Origin: V1-33 sp039795165
GTDB lineage: Bacteria; Verrucomicrobiota; Verrucomicrobiia; Verrucomicrobiales; V1-33
Direction of reading: 5' to 3'
Assembly (NCBI GenBank): GCA_039795165.1
Contig: JBDKER010000006.1
Span: 1 to 64,000, forward strand
DNA length: 64,000 nt
A program made the position numbers and the translations under genes. The notes below the pieces were generated by a model. It was not told where the DNA came from and ran no database searches. It saw nothing but the letters and a program-made list of their open reading frames with translations. Below, in pieces: positions 1 through 8,125 of this stretch. Every line of letters starts with the position of its first letter. The stretch's first letter is position 1.

Positions 1-2
1 CC

Positions 3-653
3 GACCGGGCCATCCCGCGCATGCAGCGACTCGGCACCCGCCTCATCCGCGTCATGAGCTACGCCGTCCTCAAGGATGAACATGGTCACGACCTCCCGGA
101 TCAGCACGAAACCGAACGCTTCCGCCGCCTCCGCGAACTCAAACGCCGCTGCGACGACGCCGGTCTCGTCATGGTCCACGAAAACTGCATGAATTACGGC
201 GGCATGAGCATCAGCCACGCCCTGCGCTGCCTCGAGGAAGTGCCGGGCCTCCGCTGGGTCTTCGATACCTGCAATCCCATCTTCAACATGGACCGCGACA
301 ACCCGCCGCATATGCAGGACCCATGGGAATTCTACAAGGCGGTCAAACCGGCCATCTCCCACATCCACATCAAGGACGGTACCTACAACCCAGCCCGCCG
401 CGACGCCGACTACACCCTCCCTGGCCTCGGCAGCGGCCGCGTCGCAGACATCCTCGGCGACCTCATCGGCAGTGGCTACGATGGATTCGTCAGCATCGAA
501 CCACACACCGCCGTCGTCTTCCACAGCGCGGCCTCAACCACTCCAGCCAGCGGCGATGACGCGGACACCCGCGCCCGCAACCAGTTCGACAGCTACGTCA
601 GCTACGGCCACGCCCTCACGAACCTCCTCCGCAGCATCCCGGGTGCCCTCTGA
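3..653 (+). CDS. sugar phosphate isomerase/epimerase family protein (5' end outside window)
   Basis: The reading frame is open from base 3, so the N-terminus lies upstream; about 216 residues are visible. It looks like the C-terminal half of a xylose-isomerase-like TIM barrel (AP endonuclease family 2 fold). Likely metal-binding stretches are VMVHENCMN, WVFDTCNP, HIHIKDG and SIEPHT, which supply the His, Glu and Asp ligands expected on successive barrel strands. Such enzymes isomerise or epimerise sugars and inositols in the cytoplasm; the substrate cannot be told from this. It ends 24 bp before the end of a convergent exporter gene. Family call is solid, specific function unknown. Confidence 0.8.
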   Translation, partial: DRAIPRMQRLGTRLIRVMSYAVLKDEHGHDLPDQHETERFRRLRELKRRCDDAGLVMVHENCMNYGGMSISHALRCLEEVPGLRWVFDTCNPIFNMDRDNPPHMQDPWEFYKAVKPAISHIHIKDGTYNPARRDADYTLPGLGSGRVADILGDLIGSGYDGFVSIEPHTAVVFHSAASTTPASGDDADTRARNQFDSYVSYGHALTNLLRSIPGAL

Positions 654-677
654 ACGCCAGGAACCCCGCGGGGGAAC

Positions 678-1973
678 TCAGCGCGCAAGATCTGGCAGCG
701 CCACAAAGCGCCCGCTGAAGAGGATCCACGAAAGCAGCAGGGTCCAGAACACATTGAAGGTCTGCGCCCCCAGAAAGGCAGCGGTCGCCCCGCCATTGCC
801 GCGACCGAATATGTCGGCCGGACGCGTCTCCAGCCCAATGCTCACAAAGGCCATCGCAAACCAGAAGGTCCGCCAGCCTTCAATCGTCTTCCGCAAGCCC
901 GCGGACCCGAGTTCCGCCGGCCCGAACGAAAACACGAGCGACGCCACCATGAAGCCAAGCACAAACTTCGGAAACCGTTCCCAGATCACCGAACCGGATA
1001 CCTTCGCCCCATCTCCCTTCCCACGCGACGCCCACCACACCGAAATGAACAGGGCAGCCACCCCAATGAGCACGTTCTGCGTCACTTTGACAATGACTCC
1101 GGTCTGCTCGGCCACTTTCCCCAGCTGCGCCCCGGCCGCCGCCACCGAACCACTCGTATCCAAGGTCCCGCCGAACCATGCGCCCGCCACCATCTCGGAC
1201 ATGCCCGTCCACTTCGCAATCCACGGCATCACCACCATCATCGGCATCGCCACCAGCATCACCAGCGACGTCACCAGCGACAGCTTGCGCCGGTCACCCT
1301 GAATCACCCCGCAGGCCGCAATGGCCGCACTGACCCCGCAGATCGAAACCGCACTCGCCATCATCGCCGCCGTCTCGTCATCCACCCGGAACCGCCGCGC
1401 CAGCCACAGCGCAAAATACCACACCACCGCCACCACCCCCAGCGCCTGCAGAATGCCCAGCTTCCCCGCCTTCATCAGCTCGGGAAACGCTATGGTCGCC
1501 CCGAAAAGCACCAAGCCAGTCTTGATGTACAATTCCGTCCGCACCGCCCCGCCCAGCACCCGCTGCAGCCCGAACGAGCCACCCAGCATCCCCAGCAGCA
1601 GCGCAAACAGCACGTACTCCAGCCCCAGCGCCTTCACCGAAGCCTCACCCGCCAGCAGCTGCGCGAGCATCCCCAGCAGAGCCACCCCAGCCGTCTGCGA
1701 CAGCAACCCCGCTTTCCACCGGCCACCGCCCAGCGCCATCCCAAGCACGGCCACCACCACGATAATCCCCAGCACAGACACCGCCGCCCGGAGATTTCCC
1801 GCACTCAGCAGTCCGCCCAGCCCGGTCGCCGCCGACCAGCGGAACGATGGCAGGAATGCGGGAATGATGCCCGACGCAAGCAGCACCAGCAGCAATGCAC
1901 CCAGCACAACCGCTACCCAGTCCTCCGACAGACGGAGAATCGGGGACGGCTGCTCAGTCGATGTATCCTTCAT
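678..1973 (-). CDS. YeiH/UPF0324 family putative sulfate exporter
   Basis: A 431-residue polytopic membrane protein with about ten or more hydrophobic segments. The conserved stretches SICGVSAAIAAC and GGTLDTSGSVAAAG are hallmarks of the YeiH/UPF0324 (putative sulfate exporter) family, and the last third carries the usual FAMAFVSIGLET segment. It is probably an inner-membrane anion exporter, but the family's substrate is poorly established. It lies 21 bp downstream of ftsZ on the same strand, so it may be read through from the division block, although nothing functional links the two. Start is the ATG at 1973; no Shine-Dalgarno sequence is visible. Confidence 0.85.
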   Translation of the reverse strand: MKDTSTEQPSPILRLSEDWVAVVLGALLLVLLASGIIPAFLPSFRWSAATGLGGLLSAGNLRAAVSVLGIIVVVAVLGMALGGGRWKAGLLSQTAGVALLGMLAQLLAGEASVKALGLEYVLFALLLGMLGGSFGLQRVLGGAVRTELYIKTGLVLFGATIAFPELMKAGKLGILQALGVVAVVWYFALWLARRFRVDDETAAMMASAVSICGVSAAIAACGVIQGDRRKLSLVTSLVMLVAMPMMVVMPWIAKWTGMSEMVAGAWFGGTLDTSGSVAAAGAQLGKVAEQTGVIVKVTQNVLIGVAALFISVWWASRGKGDGAKVSGSVIWERFPKFVLGFMVASLVFSFGPAELGSAGLRKTIEGWRTFWFAMAFVSIGLETRPADIFGRGNGGATAAFLGAQTFNVFWTLLLSWILFSGRFVALPDLAR

Positions 1974-1994
1974 GAGCCCAGATACTCCCAGCCC

Positions 1995-4106
1995 TCAGCG
2001 CTTCTTCCGCAGGAAGGTCGGAATGTCCAGATCCTCGCCCTCTTCCACCGTCGGTTCCACTTTCTCAAAACGACCCCTCGCTCCAATCGCAGGCGTCAGA
2101 TGCTCATCAAAGGTCTGCTGCGCTTCCTCCACAGCCGTCGCAGGCTGACGGGCCACCACAGCCTCGGCACGCGCCGCCTTCACAGGACGCACCGGAACTT
2201 CAGCCTTGGCCTCGCTCGGGAACAACTGCGGCCGTCCCTCCGTCGCCTTCCGCGTCCCCGTGGAACGCTGGCCCGCAGGGATCGGGCGGATCGGCGTCAC
2301 CCGCGAGGGCTCAGGTACCCGCAGACTGATCACCAGATCGCCATCGGGCTCTGAAGGAACCGCGGCTTTCGCCACCACCGGAACCGCCAGCGAATCATCC
2401 TCCACCGGCTCGGCTTCCCACTGCGCCCGCGCCGGTTCCGCCTTCACTGGCTCGGCCGGCACCGGTTCCACAGCTTCCACCTTCTCGGTAGCCTGACCCC
2501 GGCGCAGGATTTCCCGCAGATCGAATTTGCCCTGCGGCTTCTCAGCAGCACGCGCCGCCTCAGCAACCACCGAAGCCTCCTCGGCCGGCTCAGCCAGCGG
2601 AAGCTTCTCCACAATCGCCGAAAACGGCATCACCACAGGCTCGCTCCGCTTTTCCTCCACCACCGGAACTTCGCTCCGCTTCTCCTCCGCCACCACCGGC
2701 GGCATCGCCTCCGGAGCCGCCCTCCGTACCTCGGCACGCGCCCCATTGGAATGATTGATCGGAGCCGACAGGGTCACCGTCGTCGCCGCCGGCATCGCCA
2801 CCATCTCATGCGCTGGCTCCACCAACACCGGACGCACCGGTTCCACTGCCTTCGCAGACTCAACGACCACCGGACGCACCGGTTCCACTGCCGGGACCAC
2901 CACCGGAGCTTCGCTCACCACCGGAGCTTCGCTCACCACCGGGGCTTCGCTCACCACCGGAGCCGCTGCCACCGGAGCGGCTTCTGCAGCCACATCACGC
3001 ACTGGAACCACTGGAGCAGGGGTCACCGGCTCAGGCCTCACCGGAAGCGGAGGCGGGGTCGGGACCGCCGCAAACGCCGGTGGCACCTCGCTCTTCGCCA
3101 CCACGGATTCGGCCATCCCATTCCCCCCGCGGGAAACCGATGAGATAATCGTCACGGAAACCGCATCTTCCATGCTCGGATCCACCGCGGCACCGAACAG
3201 AATCTGCGCATCACTGCTCACCTGACGCCCGAGTTCACGCATCAGTTCCTCGATTTCGAACAGGGTAAGACTCCGTCCGCCACACACATGCACCAGCACA
3301 TTGCGCGCCTTCTCGAGCATCTGCCCGCGGTCGAGCAACGGACTCTGCATCGCCAGCGAGAGCGCCTGGCTGGCCCGGTCCTCGCCCTTGGCCTGACCAT
3401 AGCCAAAGAGACAACGGCTGTCCGCATTGCGCAGCGCCGTCATCAGATCGTCCATGCCAATCCTGATCAACCCGGGCTGCTTCACCAGACTGGTGACCGC
3501 ACGGATACTCTGTCCAATGATCCGGTCGGCCGTCACGAAGGCTTCTCCCACGCCCTTCTCGGGAAGCACCATGTCGCCCATCCGGTCGTTTTCAAAGGTA
3601 ACAAGGGCATTGGCCTGACGCCGCAGATCCTCCAGCGCGGTGAGCGCCTGACTCATCCGCCGGCGGCCTTCGAAGGCAAAGGGCATCGTCGCAAAAACCA
3701 CCACCATGGCTCCGGATTCGCGCGCCATCCGCGCCACCAGCGGTGCCGCTCCCGACCCCGTACCGCCACCCAGACCAGTGCAGATGAAAACCATGCGCCG
3801 GTCCTTGAGCACATCGCGGATCTCCGCAATGCTCGCGGCCGCCGCTTCATGACCCAATTCCGGATCGCCACCGCAGCCGAGTCCCTGCGTCAGATTCCGT
3901 CCCAGCTGCACCTTGCTCCGCACCATCCCGGCCTGGAGCGCCCGCGCATCACTGTTCATCGCCGTCAGATCGGCTCCCGTGATTCCCTCCATCGCCAGCC
4001 GGTCAATCACATTGGCTCCCGCCCCGCCAATCCCAATCACACATACCGGAGGGATCCCGGCCACTCCCGCGGCCGCCGTCTCGTTGTCTAGCTTGATTTC
4101 AATCAT
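1995..4106 (-). CDS. ftsZ: cell division protein FtsZ with long C-terminal linker
   Basis: Tubulin-like GTPase that forms the division ring. With the ATG at 4106 it has 703 residues (a TTG at 4124 would add six). Residues 1-330 are the GTPase core: GIGGAGANVIDRL near 25-37 and the tubulin signature GGGTGSG at 113-119. Residues about 331-690 form an unusually long Pro/Val/Glu/Ala-rich linker, compared with some 50 residues in E. coli, and the protein ends in DIPTFLRKKR, the conserved peptide that binds FtsA. Oddly, the T7 synergy loop, normally NVDFAD, reads RIGMDD (215-220): the Asn and first Asp are replaced and only the last Asp remains. It follows ftsA after 68 bp and is probably co-transcribed. 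Confidence 0.96.
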   Translation of the reverse strand: MIEIKLDNETAAAGVAGIPPVCVIGIGGAGANVIDRLAMEGITGADLTAMNSDARALQAGMVRSKVQLGRNLTQGLGCGGDPELGHEAAAASIAEIRDVLKDRRMVFICTGLGGGTGSGAAPLVARMARESGAMVVVFATMPFAFEGRRRMSQALTALEDLRRQANALVTFENDRMGDMVLPEKGVGEAFVTADRIIGQSIRAVTSLVKQPGLIRIGMDDLMTALRNADSRCLFGYGQAKGEDRASQALSLAMQSPLLDRGQMLEKARNVLVHVCGGRSLTLFEIEELMRELGRQVSSDAQILFGAAVDPSMEDAVSVTIISSVSRGGNGMAESVVAKSEVPPAFAAVPTPPPLPVRPEPVTPAPVVPVRDVAAEAAPVAAAPVVSEAPVVSEAPVVSEAPVVVPAVEPVRPVVVESAKAVEPVRPVLVEPAHEMVAMPAATTVTLSAPINHSNGARAEVRRAAPEAMPPVVAEEKRSEVPVVEEKRSEPVVMPFSAIVEKLPLAEPAEEASVVAEAARAAEKPQGKFDLREILRRGQATEKVEAVEPVPAEPVKAEPARAQWEAEPVEDDSLAVPVVAKAAVPSEPDGDLVISLRVPEPSRVTPIRPIPAGQRSTGTRKATEGRPQLFPSEAKAEVPVRPVKAARAEAVVARQPATAVEEAQQTFDEHLTPAIGARGRFEKVEPTVEEGEDLDIPTFLRKKR
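2826..2954. repeat. direct and tandem repeats in the ftsZ linker
   Basis: A 25-bp direct repeat occurs at 2826-2850 and again at 2868-2892, encoding the repeated VEPVRPV peptide. Just beyond it an 18-bp unit (CACCGGAGCTTCGCTCAC) is repeated three times in tandem at 2901-2954 with a single base change in the third copy, encoding VVSEAP repeats. The period is a multiple of three, so copy-number change would lengthen or shorten the FtsZ linker without a frameshift. Confidence 0.9.
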
Positions 4107-4174
4107 GGCTTCTGTTGGTTTCAATTTGGAGTTTTCCGGGTGACGGTGCCCAGGTTACCCCGGGCGGAAATGAT

Positions 4175-5413
4175 TCATGACATGATGCCCAGCATCCTCG
4201 CGGATCCGCTCAGCAGTCCGGCAAATTTCTCGCGCAGCCTCGCAAATGCCCCCAGCTGCGGCCGCTCGCTCTCCATCCTCTGCGCATAACGGATCAATCC
4301 AATCGGCGTCGCATACTGCGGACTCTCGAAGGCCGAGGTCAGACCGGTCATCGGGGTGAAACTCGACCTCCGGGCGGGAAGACCGAAGACTTCCTCGGCC
4401 AGTTGGTCGATGCCGCGCATCTGACTCGTCCCGCCACAGAGATAGAGTCCGCCTGCGAGCCGGTCAAGATGAGCACCCTTGCCAATGAGGCGCTTGCGCA
4501 CCAATTCGAAGGTTTCCCCGAGCCGCGCGCGGATGACATCGTTGAGCACATCCCGCTCGACATCGCGTCCGTCAAAGGTGGTATCCGACGGCAGATGAAT
4601 GATCTCCCCTTCCTCTGCGGGCAGGGCGCAGCCATGCTCGACTTTGAGTTTTTCAGCCCTCGAATGCGGGATCTTGAAAACGATCGAAAGGTCGTTGGTG
4701 ACGTGGTCTCCCCCCACCCCCACGGATCCGGAGGCCACGATGGCTCCTTCTTCGTACACCACGTAATCGGTCGTGCCTCCCCCGATGTCGAGGAGGAGGG
4801 CACCCTGCTCGCGGGCCTCCCGGTTGAGCACCACCTGGGCCGCCGCAATCGGAGCAAAGACGACGTCTTCCACCACAAGCGGCAGTTCGCGTAGACAACG
4901 CACCGTGTTCTGCACCCGGCTCCGGATGCCATGCACAATGTGATACTCAGCCTCCAGTTTCCGCCCCATCATGCCCACCGGATTCTGCACCCGTTCCTGC
5001 CCGTCCACCCAGTAATGCCGGATCATCCGGTGCAGAAAAATATGCTCGGGCGGAATCGCCACATTTCCCGCCTGCTCCCGCACTTCCTCGAGATCGTCTT
5101 CCGTGATCTCATTCTGATCATCGGGCATGCGCAGTACTCCGCGGTTATTGCAGCTTTCCACATGCGGTCCGGTAATGGCCAGCAGCACACTGCGGATCAT
5201 GATGTCGCTCCGGTCCTCCGCCCGTACCAACGCGTCCTGCAGGCAGGTCTGCGCAGTCTCGAAATCCACAATTTCCCCCTTCCGGACCCCGCGCGAAGGT
5301 GCTTGCCCAACTCCCAGAATCCTGATCGTCCCATCACTGCGCGCTTCCCCCACCACCACACAGATCTTGCTGGTTCCGATCTCCAGTCCTACGTAAATAC
5401 TGCTTCTGGCCAT
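4175..5413 (-). CDS. ftsA: cell division protein FtsA
   Basis: Actin-like ATPase of 412 residues that tethers FtsZ filaments to the membrane. Visible features are the N-terminal phosphate loop YVGLEIGTSK, the phosphate-2 motif LLLDIGGGTTDY near 206-217, and LYLCGGTSQMRG for the adenosine pocket. The C-terminal 24 residues (AFARLREKFAGLL onward) look like the amphipathic membrane-targeting helix. It starts 4 bp after ftsQ and precedes ftsZ, the standard order. Length and motifs are normal for the family. Confidence 0.96.
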   Translation of the reverse strand: MARSSIYVGLEIGTSKICVVVGEARSDGTIRILGVGQAPSRGVRKGEIVDFETAQTCLQDALVRAEDRSDIMIRSVLLAITGPHVESCNNRGVLRMPDDQNEITEDDLEEVREQAGNVAIPPEHIFLHRMIRHYWVDGQERVQNPVGMMGRKLEAEYHIVHGIRSRVQNTVRCLRELPLVVEDVVFAPIAAAQVVLNREAREQGALLLDIGGGTTDYVVYEEGAIVASGSVGVGGDHVTNDLSIVFKIPHSRAEKLKVEHGCALPAEEGEIIHLPSDTTFDGRDVERDVLNDVIRARLGETFELVRKRLIGKGAHLDRLAGGLYLCGGTSQMRGIDQLAEEVFGLPARRSSFTPMTGLTSAFESPQYATPIGLIRYAQRMESERPQLGAFARLREKFAGLLSGSARMLGIMS

Positions 5414-5417
5414 GGCT

Positions 5418-6986
5418 TCAGGTCCTTGAGTTCGCAGGTTTCATCGCCCCACCGCGGACACTCGCCGGAATGCCCTTCGGTCCACTCACATTCTTCCGGA
5501 CCACTGGCTTCGCGGCGTCCGCACGGACCGACCCAGCCTTCACCGGCACCGGCTTCGCCGCCGATCCCCGTACCACTCCAGCCGACCTGACCACAGGCCC
5601 CGGAGCCACAGTCTTCCGAACCACCGTCCTCACCGCCGCTGGCTTTGCAGGGGATGACTTCGCAGCCGTCTTCCCCGTCGCTCCCCTGACTGCCGGAGCC
5701 CGGACGGTCGCCGACTTCACCGCGGTAGACTTCGCCGCCGCAGACGATTTCGGCTTCGTGACCGTAGACTTCGCAGCCAAGGATTTTCTGGCCGTCACGG
5801 ATGGCTTCGCCACCACAGGCTTGGCGCTCACTACCTGCGCAGGCAATGCAGACCTCGCATTCCCTGCCGCCGGGCGCCCGGACTGCGGCACTGCTGTCCG
5901 GGCCGGACGCGCCGTCACAACAATCGACCGCGCCCCTCCGGAAACGGCCGACTTTTCCGTTTTTTCCGTTTTCCCGGATCCCCGGACCGGAGCCACCGCT
6001 GCAGTTTCCTCCGCAGCACCCTCAGCCGACTCCTCTTCATCGGAAAACTCCAGCGCGACCGACTCCGGTTCGTCGGCGACAAACGTGACGGGCACATTCC
6101 TCACCGGTTGCAGATCCACCGTCGCCACCTCCTGTCCCTCTCGCACCGTCGCATGCAGCACGGCCTGCAAGCGGTCGAGGCAAAGACTCAGACTGTTTCC
6201 TTCCACAGGAAATATAAAGCGACCGTGTGGGCGCACGACTGCCGTGACGTTCCATGTGCCCGGCACTTCGATCTTCCGCACGGCCCGTGGTTCATGCCAC
6301 TGCCGCCCTTTCATGAGGTCCAGTAGCTCAATCGCCCGCAGCATCTCCATCGATTTCACGGTCTGACCAATCACTGCGACCACCCCTTCATGAGCCTCGA
6401 TCTCCGGAAGGTTCACATACGAACGATGCATCTCATCGCACGGAATCACCATCCCGCTGGCATCGACCGCCACCTGCTGGGCAAGCGTGTAGCCCGCCGC
6501 ACACCCCGTGAGCCACGCCACCGGAAGCCTTTCCTCCAATTCCACCACGAGCCGACCCGGCAGACGGCGCTCCACTTTCACCTTCCGCACCTTCGGAAGC
6601 ATTTCCAGCCGCTGCCGCACATCTTCAAGATCAATGTCGAGTACATGCATGTTGCGGTGCAGCCCGGCCACCCGCGCAGCCACCTCCGGGGAAATCGCCC
6701 CGTTCGTCTGGAACTGAAATTCGCCGACCGCATAGGCAGGATTCGCCCGCACCGCACTGCTCCACACTTCCTGGGCATGCACCGAAAGAAACAGCACAAG
6801 GGCCAATCCCATCACCAGCTTCCCCGCATGCCAGAGCGTCCCCCGCAGCTTCATGGCCCGCTCCCGGCTCGAGGGCGGCACTTCCACCGCCAGCCGCACG
6901 TCCGCACCAGCCCGCACCCGAAACGGACGGTTCCCCCGGCCCTTCGGTCGGGATCTTTTGGTCTGCGGAAGTATCCAGCGGAACAC
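5418..6986 (-). CDS. ftsQ: FtsQ-type divisome protein with lysine/alanine-rich tail
   Basis: Single-pass divisome protein of 522 residues, about twice the usual length. A transmembrane helix lies near 53-70, a POTRA domain near 85-155 (KVERRLPGRLVVELEERLPVAWL is the typical FtsQ stretch), and a beta domain up to about 305. Residues 335-522 are low-complexity, dominated by Ala, Lys, Pro, Val, Ser, Thr and Arg, like histone H1 or HctB tails, and by topology would be periplasmic. The likely start is the GTG at 6986, 21 bp after ddl; an ATG at 6854 would remove 44 residues of the cytoplasmic end. The position between ddl and ftsA supports the call. Confidence 0.9.
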   Translation of the reverse strand: MFRWILPQTKRSRPKGRGNRPFRVRAGADVRLAVEVPPSSRERAMKLRGTLWHAGKLVMGLALVLFLSVHAQEVWSSAVRANPAYAVGEFQFQTNGAISPEVAARVAGLHRNMHVLDIDLEDVRQRLEMLPKVRKVKVERRLPGRLVVELEERLPVAWLTGCAAGYTLAQQVAVDASGMVIPCDEMHRSYVNLPEIEAHEGVVAVIGQTVKSMEMLRAIELLDLMKGRQWHEPRAVRKIEVPGTWNVTAVVRPHGRFIFPVEGNSLSLCLDRLQAVLHATVREGQEVATVDLQPVRNVPVTFVADEPESVALEFSDEEESAEGAAEETAAVAPVRGSGKTEKTEKSAVSGGARSIVVTARPARTAVPQSGRPAAGNARSALPAQVVSAKPVVAKPSVTARKSLAAKSTVTKPKSSAAAKSTAVKSATVRAPAVRGATGKTAAKSSPAKPAAVRTVVRKTVAPGPVVRSAGVVRGSAAKPVPVKAGSVRADAAKPVVRKNVSGPKGIPASVRGGAMKPANSRT

Positions 6987-7007
6987 AGTTCAGTTCAGTT
7001 GAAAATA

Positions 7008-7931
7008 TCAGCGCGCCACCTGCAGCGACAGCTCCAGAATGCGCGCACACAGCTCAGGATACATGATGCCAGCAGCCCGCGCCGCCTTCGGGAGCAGACT
7101 CGTCGCCGTCATCCCGGGAATCGTATTGACCTCCAGAACCCACGGACGTCCCTCCCCATCAAGGAGGACATCCACACGGCTGTACACCTCCACCCCAAGG
7201 GCCCGGTGCGCCGCCATGGCCGCCTGCTGCACCCGCTTCGTCACCTCCACACTCAGATCAGCCGGACAAAAATAATCACTGCCACCCTTCCCCGTCAGCC
7301 AGGGATACTTGTTGGCAATGTCGTAGAATCCATCCCGAGGCTGAATGTGCACCACCGGAAGCACCTCGTCGCCCAGAATCCCCACCGTCAGTTCCTTGCC
7401 TTCAATAAAGGGCTCCACCAGCGCTTCACCTCCAAAGCGCTTCAGATCGTCAATCGCCACAGCCAGTTGCCCAGCGTCCCGCACAATGTGCACCCCCACA
7501 CTCGATCCCTCCCGCAGCGGCTTCATCACCAATGGTACCGGAATCTTCACATCCTCAGGAGCCGCACCTTCAAGGGACAGCAGCTGATAAGCAGGCGTGG
7601 GTACCCCTTGCGCCACAAAGCGTTCCTTGCTGCGCGCCTTGTCAAAGGCCAGTTCACTGCTCACCGAGCCCGCCCCCGTGTACGCCACCCCACGCTCCTC
7701 CAACTCCCGCTGCAGCTGCCCATCCTCCCCATACGTCCCATGAATCACATTGAAAACCACCTCCGTCCCAGCCGGAACCACCATCCCTGACCCCGCCACA
7801 TCCACTTCCAGCACCTTCGCACCAAGCGACTCCAACGCTTCCTTCACCCCCTTGGCCGTCTCAAGCGATACCGCCCGTTCCGATCCCGGCCCGCCTTTCG
7901 CCAAAGCAATCACTTTACCCTGAAGTCGCAT
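7008..7931 (-). CDS. ddl: D-alanine--D-alanine ligase
   Basis: ATP-grasp enzyme of 307 residues that joins two D-alanines for peptidoglycan precursors. It shows the N-terminal KGGPGSERAVSLET substrate loop, VFNVIHGTYGEDG, the ATP-binding LVMKPLREGSSVG, the EPFIEGKELTVGIL stretch, and the metal-binding VLEVNTIPGMTATSL. All are expected positions of Ddl. It is the first visible gene of the ddl-ftsQ-ftsA-ftsZ block; an AT-rich 190-bp region upstream separates it from the next gene on the same strand and may hold its promoter, with a TATAAA-like hexamer read on the minus strand at 7958-7953. Confidence 0.97.
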   Translation of the reverse strand: MRLQGKVIALAKGGPGSERAVSLETAKGVKEALESLGAKVLEVDVAGSGMVVPAGTEVVFNVIHGTYGEDGQLQRELEERGVAYTGAGSVSSELAFDKARSKERFVAQGVPTPAYQLLSLEGAAPEDVKIPVPLVMKPLREGSSVGVHIVRDAGQLAVAIDDLKRFGGEALVEPFIEGKELTVGILGDEVLPVVHIQPRDGFYDIANKYPWLTGKGGSDYFCPADLSVEVTKRVQQAAMAAHRALGVEVYSRVDVLLDGEGRPWVLEVNTIPGMTATSLLPKAARAAGIMYPELCARILELSLQVAR

Positions 7932-8032
7932 GCTCTCTGATTTAGGTTTGAATTTATAAGGGAACGTTACAATTTTCAGCCGTAGTTAAGCCAGCTGAAC
8001 TTCCAGTAAAAACGAAGATTGTTTAAATGGAA

Positions 8033-8055
8033 ATGGAAAAATTGCTATTTTCCAT
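8033..8055. promoter_or_regulatory. 8-bp inverted repeat upstream of ddl
   Basis: Perfect inverted repeat ATGGAAAA / TTTTCCAT separated by 7 bases (ATTGCTA), inside a markedly AT-rich stretch (7940-8060) of an otherwise GC-rich sequence. It lies about 100 bp upstream of the ddl start and 70 bp downstream of the end of the preceding minus-strand gene. It could be an operator or a hairpin; it lacks a convincing U-tract for a terminator. No known binding motif recognised. Confidence 0.45.
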
Positions 8056-8125
8056 AAATGCGGCCCCGCAAGTGCGTAGCGCAAGGAACCAATTTCCCGG
8101 TGCGGCCTGGTTCGTCAACTGGCCT

